DNA of 64,000 nt. Source: Macrolepiota albuminosa. Taxonomy: Eukaryota > Basidiomycota > Agaricomycetes > Agaricales > Agaricaceae. Numbering within the stretch: position 1 is the stretch's first letter; every line of letters starts with the position of its first letter. A program made the translations under genes and the position numbers. The notes below the pieces were generated by a model. The model made no database searches. It was not told the origin of the DNA and worked only from the letters and a program-made list of their open reading frames with translations. Positions 54,720 to 64,000 of this stretch are shown in pieces. The stretch is taken from the NCBI GenBank assembly GCA_027475525.1, contig JAMWFC010000051.1, positions 819,205 to 883,204 on the forward strand. Reading direction: 5' to 3'.

Positions 54720-56720
54720 ATGAGTTCTGGTGAAAGGGAAAACTGGGTATGGCATTCTGGTCCTTTAGCATAAATACTGAATATAACTACTGGTGCATTG
54801 ACAGCCCCTGGATTCCAACTCGCAACCCAGCACACTACTGTACGGAACATGTACCTTCACACCGGAGTATCGGCTAACATAGCCACAGCTCAGAGGCTGA
54901 ACAAGCAAAGCAATCTCTACCGTCCAAGTGGACAATACATGTGCATCCACAAGTATGTCAGACGCCCTAAGTTTTCGCATTGCTGTTTTAGATTGGATTC
55001 AAGGGATGGATCTACTTCTACAGTCATTACTTGAAAGTCATTACCGATCAGGACATTCGTGACCCAGAGATTTATGAAGTCGTCAATCGGAATGCCGCAA
55101 ACTATCCTTTGCCAGACTTGGATACTCAGATGGAAATCCAGTTAGTGGTTCAAACCACTGGAGTAGGTGGAGCCAATCTCCTCCTTGTCATCAACCATAA
55201 AGAATGCGTCGCTTCTTACGACCTCCAGGAGGTGAGAGATGAGAATGTAGCCTTTCTTGACCCCAATACGCGTAGGCATCTCCTTGGATGCGTTTTCGAT
55301 GTCTTACAATTGTTTAATTCCAGTCAATCGACGTCGACGTCTTTATTGGAACTATCTCTGGAATCATCCTTCACACGTGCCAACACCAACGAGGGCAATT
55401 CCTGACGCATCCGACGCGCTGACTTGGTTTTTTGTAGGACGAGGTATCGGTATTGTCATTTCAAGTCATGCTAATTCCTGTCTTTCAGACTGACAACCTT
55501 ATATCCGGCTCCAAGAGCATTGCGCCTTTCTCAAAACCCGAGTGCGAAGACTTAACCCGAGTACTCCATCAAATGTCAGGTCAGCTTCTTTGGACTTCAG
55601 TTCTTTCATCCGTAGCTGAAAATCACAGAACCATGTAACGATAGCTCCATCGCCAAGACCGTATTTCTGGCCTGGCTCCTTCGTGAAATATGTAGTTTTC
55701 GAGACTCGGAACATTATGGAAAACATACTCAGAAGACCTCAGTGGCAATCCGTCGGGAAAGAGCACTGCCGCTTCACGACAAACCCCGTCGACCGTCCAA
55801 AATGGTATTGCCATTGGTCAATCTTGTCATCACTGTACTCTTTTTCGGCATTCCTCATACATATTATTGGCATGTAAAGGTACATCAACATGGTCTTTAA
55901 GTTCATAGTCGCTGTCATTTTTTTAAAGGCGTCAAGTGAATATCGCGGCCGCCTAGCCAACGTGCAAGCTAACTGGGAAAAATATGTTGAAAGATTGGTG
56001 CGGGAGTATTCCCATTTCCTGCTTATTGTGCGTGCACCTAGTACCTCCATCAATCTCTTAATTCAAAAATCACATCAGTCTACAGTGCTACTCGGTGCCA
56101 CAGTAGCCTTGTTGGCGATCAATGACATAAACGATACTGCAAAGGTTTGTGCTACGATCTCCGCTCTTGCTTCCCTGGGCAGTATCATCGTGGGCGTTTT
56201 CTCAGTCTGGAGGCATCAAATAAATACACGTACATCTGACTCTGTACGTATTCACCTGTTGTTTCTCGAACAATGGTTGTGTATTGACTTTCAAGAATTA
56301 GTTTACGTATATGTACAACGCGCAGCATGGTTACCTAGGCTTTCACGGGCACGCAATGCTCCTGAGTTTGCCGCCTGTCCTTCTGATTTGGGCTATTCTT
56401 GCTTTCACAGTCTCCATGATGGCCTATGCATTGAAAGACATCACTGAAGCAAACGCAAAACACTCCTTCTCTGCTTGGACCGTCATCGGTATCTTCGTCA
56501 TCCTTCTTGGAACTGTCATTGCGGCATTGTATACCTTCTCCATCATATGGAAGTTTCAGCACAAATTTTGGATAATCGGGCATTGGAAGCCATCATGCAC
56601 CTGTTGTATACCTTCTCCATCATATGGAAGTTTCAGCACAAATTTTGGATAATCGGGCATTGGAAGCCATCATGCACCTGCGACGCACGCATAACAATGT
56701 GTCGAAGGCTTGACTTGTAA
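54720..56720 (+). CDS. WW-like domain membrane protein of Agaricomycete type
   Basis: No named family. ATG at 54720 (MSSGERENW) then a short intron. A WW-like segment appears when an intron is removed near 54,952-55,000: LPSKWTIHVHPQ joined to GWIYFYSHYLKVITDQDI. A soluble region follows: YPLPDLDTQMEIQLVV, YWNYLWNHPSHVPTPTRAIP, NLISGSKSIAPFSKPECEDL, TVFLAWLLREICSFRDSEHY. Membrane segments come next (MVLPLVNLVITVLFFGIP, STVLLGATVALLAINDIND, ISALASLGSIIVGVFSVW, AMLLSLPPVLLIWAILAFTV, and WTVIGIFVILLGTVIAALYT), with an NAQHGYLGF motif between two of them. A 77-bp duplication (56527-56680) disturbs the C-terminus, so the stop is either near 56713 or TAA 56718-56720. Uncharacterised multi-copy families like this are common in mushrooms. 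Confidence 0.65.
56527..56680. repeat. 77-bp tandem duplication no. 15 (in WW/membrane gene)
   Basis: Copies 56527-56603 and 56604-56680, exact and adjacent, in the last exon. Confidence 0.97.
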
Positions 56721-56897
56721 AAACATTCTTTAGAAACCTGTCGCTAGTACATAATTTATATACGAAATACTTACGGTGTTGTTGCTGATCGGTAGCTAGA
56801 TTTGATCATTTTGATCCTATCAATTGCAAGTCCATCCGGATTCTGAACCTTTTGTCGAGTACTTTTGACATATCAGTGTATTTCCACTGAGTCTACG

Positions 56898-57361
56898 ATG
56901 TCAATTCCTGCCCACGTCTACAAGATTGTTCCTTCAGATCTGATTGTCTTTCCGCTACCAGAGAGGCTCCCCCTGAACCCTCTCGACGAAAGAGACGGAT
57001 TTATTCACTTATCAACCGCGAAACAGATTCCCGGGACAATAAGACGCTTCTTCGCGAATGAGTCGACTATATACATATTGCGCATCAAGTACGAAACAGT
57101 TGAACGAGATATTCGTTGGGAGAACTCTTCGAAGGGGAATGGTGAGCCTGATACAAAGTCTAAGATAAAAGTTTTTGAGACAGCATTGACGTTCATGGTT
57201 TTGTAGAGCCCGGAGACATTGGTGACGATGGTGTTTTCCCTCACTTGTACAATGGTGGACATTTGGGGAGCGAAGAGATTGAAACCGTTGTTACACTCGA
57301 GAAGGAGAGCAGAGACTGGGATATCAAAAAGATAGAGGGATCTCATTGGTTGATAGATTAG
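56898..57361 (+). CDS. DUF952-family protein
   Basis: ATG at 56898. Exon 1: MSIPAHVYKIVPSDLIVFPL, LDERDGFIHLSTAKQIPGTI, and FFANESTIYILRIKYETVER. The DGFIHLST core is the hallmark of DUF952, a small alpha/beta fold found in bacteria and fungi, of unknown activity. One intron (GTGAGC donor at about 57140, acceptor at 57207) joins to EPGDIGDDGVFPHLYNGG, a second DUF952 landmark (FPHLY). It ends SRDWDIKKIEGSHWLID with TAG at 57359-57361. About 130 residues, the usual length. It is convergent with the P-loop ATPase gene, 64 bp between stops. Confidence 0.85.
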
Positions 57362-57425
57362 GCGTAAATCGCAAGAAAAACTACATATTTAGATGGTATC
57401 TTTTCATTCCAAATTGCACGAGATA

Positions 57426-59116
57426 TCAAATGACAAGAACCGAAGCTCCACCATCCTGGGTGACCCTTTTCCTAGTCTTCATGATCAGATATCGCCGCCC
57501 GAGTCGGTCAAGTACCTTTCCAGAGGAGGTACGTGAGGTAAATGTCCCGAGTGCGGACGGAGCAAGTACGACTGCTTGACCAGTCTGAGAGACGTTTTAA
57601 GGTCACATTCAGAACATATTTTCGAAGGCTTACATGGAGCTTTACAACCTTGTCGAAGGCATCACTGCCGCCAAAATCAGCTGAGACATGCTGGATAACA
57701 TGCTCCCACCAGGACGGTGAAGAAAACCGATGAAGAAAGACAACAGAACAAAGGTCGAGAAGTACGGGTGGCACAACTGTCGGCTCTGGTGGCAACGTCA
57801 ACTCAGTTAGAGTTTACTGGAGGTAATATTTCCCACCTTGCGTACTGATAATGACACGCATAGACAAATGTCTTTGCTGGCGTGTCAACATTAGAAGTGC
57901 CTTTGCAAGTCCTGACGATCCACGATTAGACGACAAATACTAGTGGCCAGAAGCTCAGACAAGGACAATGAGAAACTTTGATTCACATACTTTGTGTGCC
58001 TCGTCAACGACCAAGACCTTCCCAGTGCCAACATCAGTACGAACGAACAATCGGACTACGATTTCGAATAAGCCACATGCAGAAGCTGGGTCAATGAATG
58101 GGTCGGAGAGATCTATTATAGTCAGCCTCCCAGCAGCAAATCTTGAAGTAGAAGTCAGGCGGCGGCCTTTCTTGTCTTTGGCCAAGAACGAAGTAAGTAG
58201 AGACATCCGTTGTTCCAAACCAGAAAGTTGACTGGGGTTGAACTTTGTCTTCCGATATTCCAGTTCTTGCATGAAGTCTCTGAACGTATAATTTTCACCA
58301 AGGTCTCGAAGTATTGTCTGTAGCCAAAGTTAGTTTTATGGAACCAGGCTAGTTCATAAATATTGCCCACCAGAATCACTTGAATATATAAAGGCGCCGA
58401 TTCAGATCCTCCGACTGCCATCATCGACAAGAAGGCCTGAGCGTCCAGCTCAGACTCAGAGAACGTCAGAGGTTCCACGATAATATGATCACCCAAAGGT
58501 GCATACACCGTCTTCATCGTGTTTAAAGATGACTGTGATACAAACACCCGGACCTCGGGAGGGTTGACTTTGAAGCTACTTGACATTGAGAGCCATGCGG
58601 CCTCGCTAGGAAGGGAGGACGGGCCACCTTCTCCAAAGTGAAGGACGAGCCCAGAAAGGGCTTTGTTCAATAATCCGGTCGATGGACAATTAGATACCAT
58701 CATACTTTCCAGCATGACCGAAACGGTATGCGACTTTCCGGACCCTATTCAAACATGAAAATCAGACAGCAGGGCTCTGTAAATCATTAATTGAGTTTAC
58801 CTTGGACACCGCATACCAGTGCAGAGAACGGAGCATTCTCGAGCATCAACTGAGATATGTGGACCCCATCAACCATCTTTTTGACTTACTGTATTCAGGT
58901 ATAAGCGAGGATCCTCCGGTCTTTCGCATAGAGATTTTTGACTTTGTAGATAAGAAGATCAGAGGTCGAGCAACAGAAATGAGGGTGGCCTGTTACCCAC
59001 TGTGTGGACAGCAGACAACCAAGAACTCCGTATTGGGAGGAGGACTTCGAATACTGGCCGCGATCATATGCCTCTCTTGTTATCAAAGGTGCTGTGGAAA
59101 TGTCGTGTTCCTCCAT
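57426..59116 (-). CDS. P-loop ATPase of a mushroom-expanded family
   Basis: The ATG at 59116 (MEEHDISTAPLITREAYDRG) is the first in frame; an upstream exon is possible. The Walker A is split by an intron: NAPFSALVCGVQ then GSGKSHTVSVMLESM. Further landmarks are LVLHFGEGGPSSLPSEAAWL, VRVFVSQSSLNTMKTVYAPL, ELDAQAFLSMMAVGGSESAP, FNPSQLSGLEQRMSLL, TIIDLSDPFIDPASACGLFE, and the Walker B VLVVDEAHK. An EPTVVPPVLLDLCSVVFLHR strand, SSPSWWEHVIQHVSADFGG and the C-terminal YLIMKTRKRVTQDGGASVLV end at TGA 57426-57428. I recall near-identical segment patterns in uncharacterised P-loop proteins of Agaricomycetes. The fold is probably of the HerA/FtsK-like additional-strand ATPase type, but that is inference. 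A stretch near 57830-57960 is hard to splice. Confidence 0.65.
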
Positions 59117-59363
59117 GGTAGAGATTGGATCTTCAACAGTGTTCTCGTCTAATAACAAGAATTCTGCCTATTATAAACTATATCGAGCTGGTAATCTTAG
59201 AATCAAACAAGCAGTTCTCACCGAATCAGGGACGTCAAAGGACATATCAAAATACCGGGGGGTTGGTGAGGGTGAGTAGTGCAACTACGGTTGGCAGGCT
59301 TTTTATGAGCCCCGGCACAATTTAAAGTTTGAGGTACCTTTTCTATCACTTCTGGGATTCGAA

Positions 59364-59503
59364 CGCATGATGATTCTTGAGTTGCTAAGCTTAAGGGCAC
59401 CTCTGCAGTTGATCGGAAATTTTTTGTGAGAAAGTATACTTAGCGCCGACCGGTCACACAATTGTATTCCCGACTAAGGCGCATGATGATTCTTGAGCTG
59501 CTT
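59364..59503. repeat. Fragment related to the Ngaro short repeat, flanked by imperfect repeats
   Basis: 59400-59413 repeats the first 14 bases of the short split repeat (CCTCTGCAGTTGAT), and 59442-59457 repeats its AGCGCCG(A)CCGGTCAC block with one base missing, including the left half of the 25-bp palindrome. The fragment is flanked by an imperfect direct repeat of about 24 bp (59364-59387 and 59480-59503, beginning CGCATGATGATTCTTGAG). Likely a decayed terminal repeat of a related element. Confidence 0.5.
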
Positions 59504-59771
59504 AAGAACGCTGTCACGCGCATGCGCGTGTTCAAATAGACGCCCAATGCTTTGTTCCGACATTTCAGCTACGTAAGGTTTTCAATGACTGCGGCGTTCA
59601 TTTCGAAAGAACAGTGTGCTGAAAAAAGTAATGGTCTTGCCAGTACTAGAACTATTAAAAGAGTGTTCAAAGGTCGGCCGATACTAATGATAAATTATTT
59701 CAAGCGTGCGATCCGAGTCATGACTTCGAGTGACAAATATGGTGTAATCATCAGGTCATTCTCCCTCAGCC

Positions 59772-61119
59772 ATGCCTCTTTTCGACGTTCCAGGGTGGAC
59801 AGTCGACGCTCCTTCGATCGTAGAAGCCACGTCAAAAAAACGCAAGCGTTCCGCAGTTGAACCTCACGACTTGCAGGCTGCAGAAGCCAATTTTGAAAAA
59901 CTCGTCAAGCAGTTGGAGCGTTCCTCGTCAAACAATTTGGGTTCAACCCCAAAAAAGAAGGAAAAGAAGGAGAAAAGGAAGAGGGTAGGTACGGCTGTCA
60001 ATAACAGTGACACAGCGGACAAGGGATTTCGAACAAATGTGAAGGACGTCGTGGAGACATCAGCGAGTCCAGCACAACCCCCACCTAAAACCCTTGATAA
60101 ATCACACCCTTTTTCCACTTCTGTGAAAAAGAAAAAAAGTCATGGCAGAGATTCTTTATCATCTAAATCTGCCGTTGTCGGCCTCACACCGCTTCAGAGG
60201 GGAATGAAGGAAAGCCTTGATGGTGCACGTTTCAGGTGAGGTTCGTGTTTTCCTTGCTCACACAAGCGAATTATTTTTCTGCAGGTTGATCAATGAGAGT
60301 TTATACAAATCAGTCAGTTCCCAAGCGTCTAAGATGATGAAGGAAGACCCTCGCATATTTGAAGATGTATAACCCTTGTTGCATTTGATGCTACCTCGCT
60401 CACTTCCACGCCAGTATCATGCAGGGTTCCGCCATCAAGTCCAATCATGGCCTACAAATCCCGTGGACCATTATATCTCTGTCCTGACAGCATATCCTCA
60501 AAAAACACTCATTGCCGATCTAGGGTGCGGTGACGCAGCTTTGGCCCGCGCCCTCACACCAAAAGGACTGTCTGTCGTATCTTTTGATCTTGTTTCTGAC
60601 GGAGCCTTCGTGGTAGAAGCTGACACTTGTACCAAAATCCCTTTACCTGGATCTGAGCCCACGCGAGAGGAGAAATCAGATGGGGAAGGTCACATTGTAG
60701 ACGTGGTTGTTTGTGCACTCAGTTTGATGGGCACCAATTGGCCTAATTGTCTTCGTGAGGCATGGCGGATACTCAAAGCAGGGTCAGTAGTCTCACCGTT
60801 GCATCGAGTACATCTACGTTGCTTAATAGCTCTTTCCAGTGGGGAGCTAAAGGTTGCAGAGGTTGCAAGTCGTTTTACCGATGTCGAGAAGTTCCAGAAT
60901 TTTGTGGGTTCGATCGGCTTTCGGCTCAGTTCCAGAGTAAAGATTAGTCCTTCTGTCTTGTGACTATTCACTGACAACACGCCATAGGATGATTCAAATA
61001 CGCATTTCACATTATTTGAGTTCAGGAAGGTTACTCGTCAAGGCAAAAGTGAGGAAGAATGGGGAGAGGTGTTGTCTAAAGCTAATTTGCTCAAACCCTG
61101 TGAATACAAACGTCGATGA
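59772..61119 (+). CDS. rrp8: RRP8-like nucleolar rRNA methyltransferase
   Basis: SAM-dependent enzyme that makes m1A in 25S/28S rRNA. ATG at 59772 (MPLFDVPGWTVDAPSI, a typical start of fungal Rrp8). A basic KKKEKKEKRKR region serves as nucleolar signal, then GLTPLQRGMKESLDGARFR. After an intron comes LINESLYKSVSSQASKMM and, after another (60369-60412), YHAGFRHQVQSWPTNPVD. The methyltransferase core follows: LIADLGCGDAALAR (motif I), VVSFDLVS, VDVVVCALSLMGTNW (motif IV region), LREAWRILKAG, and GELKVAEVASRFTDVEKF. The last exon (NTHFTLFEFRKVTRQGKSEE) ends with a basic CEYKRR and TGA at 61117-61119. The expected Rrp8 motifs are present in order. Confidence 0.9.
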
Positions 61120-61252
61120 TGATACTTCCGAGATGTAGGATAAGATAATAAACACATTAACCTTATTGAGTGCAACCAAACATTATGAGAGACGGCGGAT
61201 ATGGACACACGCTTCTCTTTGTTCAACTCCGAAGCTCAAACGTTCAGATTCC

Positions 61253-62327
61253 ATGTCTTCCACGGGACAACTTAACATTCTATCCCATCCTGTTGTGAAT
61301 GCAGAATTGTCCAAGATTCGACAGTCAACGACTGGTCCCAAGGAGTTCCGAGAGGTAGGGCAAGTAACTCACTCATTGACGCGTTTCCAACGACCGCATG
61401 CACAAGGGAATCAACAAGATTAGTTTTATCTTAGGCATCGAAGCTACCCGTACCCTCGAGCAGTCGAGTTTTGAGGGAGTACGCATTATCTGAGACATCC
61501 TGTTAGACGGCATTGATCAATCAATTCCTGATACCGATAGAGAACTCCTGTCAGCTCATTCATTGGAACAACCATAAAATCCAAGATTGGCCTTACGCCC
61601 ATCCTGAGAGCGGGTTTAGGCATGACAGATGCTTTGGTATGCTCCTCTGAAATCAAACGTTCGGAACTATCGCCCTCTTACTGATGATGACCAGCTATCC
61701 CTCTTCCCGTGAGTCTTTCCTCCATTTCCTCGCTATCTCTCTCTACACTTTTTACCAGGAATGCACCAGTGTATCACCTAGGCCTCTTCCGTGAGAAGGT
61801 GACTCTACAACCTGTAGAATGTGATATGAAGTTCAGAATAGTGAAGTATTCCCTCGCTGATTTTTGTCTTAGATTATTCGAAACTGCCTTCTTCGCCACC
61901 TGTTGATCAGGTATTTTTGCTCGACCCTATGATCGCTACAGGCGGCACCGCATGTGCTGCATTGGCGATGATTGTAGACTGGGGTATTCCCGGTGAGTAT
62001 CTGCATGTAAGTAAGGGGACTAATGTCAATCAATGCATACTCCAGTGAGCAATATCAAGCTTTTGTGCATCGTAGCTTCTAGTCAAGGTTTATCTCATAT
62101 TCAATCCGAATATCCGGACCTAGAGGTGAGTGTTCAGTCATGGTCTTCATAGTCTAGGCTCAATAGTGTTAGATATGGGCTGCCGCCGTAGATCAAGATT
62201 TGACGCCCGAAGGCATCATTAGCCCCGGACTGGGTGATGCTGTAGGTGTCATCCTTTTGACTGCATACTTGCTGTCTGATACCTTGCGAACAAGGGAGAT
62301 CGCCAGTTTAGCACAGTCCATGCATGA
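61253..62327 (+). CDS. fur1: Uracil phosphoribosyltransferase
   Basis: Pyrimidine salvage: uracil plus PRPP to UMP. The ATG at 61253 (MSSTGQLNILSHPVVN) aligns with the family start. It then reads KIRQSTTGPKEFRE, after an intron GINKISFILGIEATRTLEQS, FIGTTIKSKIGLTPILRAGL, and GMTDAL. VYHLGLFREKVTLQPVE follows, then VDQVFLLDPMIATGGTACAA (the PRPP loop DPMIATGGT), VSNIKLLCIVASSQGLSHIQ, and the uracil-binding end LTPEGIISPGLGDA. An intron (GTAGGT donor, acceptor at 62294) then joins GDRQFSTVHA and TGA at 62325-62327. GDR-F after GLGDA is the expected UPRT C-terminus, which confirms that splice. About 215 residues, normal length. Confidence 0.88.
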
Positions 62328-62816
62328 GTTATGCGAATTGCCCCTATTTCGTAGTTGGGACGATCATCTTACGTTAGTTCACGGTCACGTGAACTTCCCC
62401 ATATGCCTTCGGAAAATAGATCAACCTTTTACAGTTCCTTTTTGGTTTACACGCAATGTGCCAATTTTATTGAATTAAGCAAGACATCAAGATTGAGACA
62501 TAGTGAAATCAACAAAGACCATCTCTATAACCAACACATTGAATAGAAATTGTATTTATGGTGCCGATCGCCTAGTCACCACAACAATGTGACAAAATTT
62601 TCGGAGGTTGCAAATTCCACTTGAATCAAATTTTCTCTTGACAAAACACTCCTTTCTACTATACAAAACAATTGTCTAGACCGATTTTCAATAGCTTCAA
62701 AACTGACAGAGTTCGGATTTTTTTTGAGGGTTGATTTGGCCACATACCATATATGGTGATTAAATAAGCATCAAAAGATGACTAATATCCCAAAAAGGAA
62801 CACTCTCTCTTCACAT
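62328..62816. other. AT-rich interval before the transposase remnant
   Basis: About 490 bp with poly-A/T runs and no supportable gene. It may contain the terminal inverted repeat of the transposon, but the partner end is outside the window. Confidence 0.4.
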
Positions 62817-64000
62817 CTACTTATCCATAACTACTGCGACAGTCTCAGGAATACGACGGTGAGATCTATACCTTATAGAACTGAAGGATTTGACTTTAAG
62901 TTGGGCATCCTGGGTGTCTAGTCCCTCTCTGTAAGCTTCCATCCACCGATGCATCCTATGCTCCCATTTTCGGATGGTTGAAAGTGGGACTGATTGCATT
63001 GCAAGTGGCATATTTGTTTTCAGTGTCTCAAAGATCATGTCACAATGCTCGCGAAGATACTTTTTGACTGCACCCCAAAAAAACTCAATAAAATTGAGTT
63101 CACAGTGGAATTTCGGAAGAAGAATGCAGAAATGACCTGCTTTTTCGATCACTTAAACAAGTGATTTTTGAGCAAGAAAATCAGGTTGATTCTCCATAAT
63201 GCGGCGGCAACAGCAGTTTGTAATACCAGGCTCGCACTTCTTGCATTTTCCTCGTAAATTAAGTGCCTTTGTGTCAATTCCACGTTCAAGAAGCACCTGT
63301 CGAAGTCCTTTTGCTTGATCAGGATAATCAGGATGATTAGCAGGAAAGATCATCTTTTGAGTAACTTTCATGCCATTTTGAATATACCATCCATCTCGCA
63401 TTCGTGATTGAGCACCTCCAGAGTTAACATTCATTCTTGATGCTACAAGAGCATCCTGAGAATATGCTGAGTGACCTTGAGAGTTGTCAACCAAAAAGAA
63501 AGCTTGATATCCTGGACCATGGATGGCTTCAAAAGTTGGAATAATCTTAGTCTCAAGCTAAAAAAATGTATCAGAATGAGTAGTGACAATACAATAAACA
63601 AATGTGTACCTGTTTCACAAATAGCTCGCCAGTCCAATAACCATCATAATTTTTCCCATATTCAAGAGTTTGACTGGCATCTTTCATCCATCCAACCGTT
63701 GAGCAGATGACATCACTTTGATGCAGCCCTCGCCCAGGTCCTTTCTTTCGAAGTTCATGTTGATTGTTAAATACCCAGCTTTTCAATTGAGTATCATGGG
63801 CTTGAGCAGTCATTTCGTCTTGAGCAACAAGAACCAGAGGTCGTTCAACAAAATTGTGAGGTAAAACTTCTTTCTCTACATCACCAGGAGTATACCGGAC
63901 CAGCCGAGAGAAATATTTCTGCATTGCAGGCAGAAAGACTTGCTGTCGATAATTCACGACATCGGGTCGATCATGTCCATCAAAATATAGTCCCTTGTTG
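62817..64000 (-). pseudogene. Broken DDE transposase (Tc1/mariner-IS630-like), runs off the window
   Basis: Minus-strand frame entering from the right edge: YFDGHDRPDVVNYRQQVFLP, VLVAQDEMTAQAHDTQ, KGPGRGLHQSDVICSTVGWM. An intron near 63560-63608 precedes an Asp in FFLVDNSQGH, CKKCEPGITNCCCRRIMENQ, and the DDE Glu region PKFHCELNFIEFFWGAVKKY, then HRMHRWMEAYREGLDTQDAQ. The family is common in mushroom genomes (DDE superfamily with a CCCRR segment). A TAA at 63153-63155 lies in frame between AQKSLV and VIEKAGH, so the copy is interrupted between the catalytic Asp and Glu. An extra intron is the only alternative. Confidence 0.7.

Noticed and set aside
59341..59400. tRNA-like B box (GGGATTCGAAC) on the minus strand near the Ngaro-like fragment
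   Set aside because: The flanking T-stem does not pair and no A box lies at the right distance, so no cloverleaf can be drawn. It may be a SINE remnant, but one short match is not enough.
1..64000. CRISPR arrays, bacterial operons, riboswitches, rRNA genes
   Set aside because: None seen. Intron-rich eukaryotic genes cover most of the window, and the only regular repeats are the 77-bp duplications and the retrotransposon ends.

Overview
The window looks like nuclear DNA of a mushroom-forming basidiomycete (Agaricomycetes). Genes lie about 2 kb apart on both strands and are cut by many short GT-AG introns of roughly 45-65 nt. The conserved genes are eukaryotic housekeeping genes (CDT2, ARL1, CWC21, METTL3, ARG8, HEM1, SLH1, PRP5, NSP1, PI31, RRP8, FUR1). 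They are mixed with families I associate with Agaricomycetes: a multi-pass membrane protein, a WW-plus-membrane protein and a P-loop ATPase. I cannot name a genus from sequence alone.

Layout. 1-12 kb: a cell-cycle type CDT2 with MCB boxes in front, an NmrA-like reductase, ARL1, a WKF-domain protein, CWC21/SRRM2-like, an ABHD5-like hydrolase and METTL3/IME4. 12-24 kb: a small Zn2Cys6 protein, a short-chain dehydrogenase, a multi-pass membrane protein, an arylamine N-acetyltransferase (NAT), ARG8 and HEM1. 24-27 kb: an unrecognised gene and a second NAT in opposite orientation. 27.6-33.5 kb: a complete tyrosine-recombinase retrotransposon of the Ngaro type, with gag, RT-RNaseH and recombinase on the minus strand and split direct repeats whose copies look identical; it ends about 150 bp before SLH1. 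33.6-46 kb: SLH1, a kynurenine-aminotransferase-like gene, an ankyrin-DysF-FYVE-RING protein and an unrecognised acidic protein. 47-62 kb: PI31, PRP5, NSP1, the WW/membrane protein, a DUF952 protein, a P-loop ATPase, RRP8 and FUR1. The right edge carries a broken DDE transposase.

The strongest unexpected signal is structural. Fifteen direct tandem duplications are scattered from 2.2 to 56.7 kb, and every one is 77 bp long with no spacer and no mismatch that I could find. 77 is not a multiple of 3, so most of them break the reading frame of a conserved gene, and removing one copy restores it wherever I checked. 77 is also a standard k-mer size in short-read de Bruijn assembly. I therefore read them as untrimmed contig overlaps rather than biology. 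Gene coordinates below span the duplications.

I found no operon-like or biosynthetic cluster. The most interesting biology is the intact Ngaro element with a 25-bp palindrome in its short repeats, the degenerate second helicase cassette of SLH1, the ANK-DysF-FYVE-RING architecture, and the MCB boxes before CDT2.
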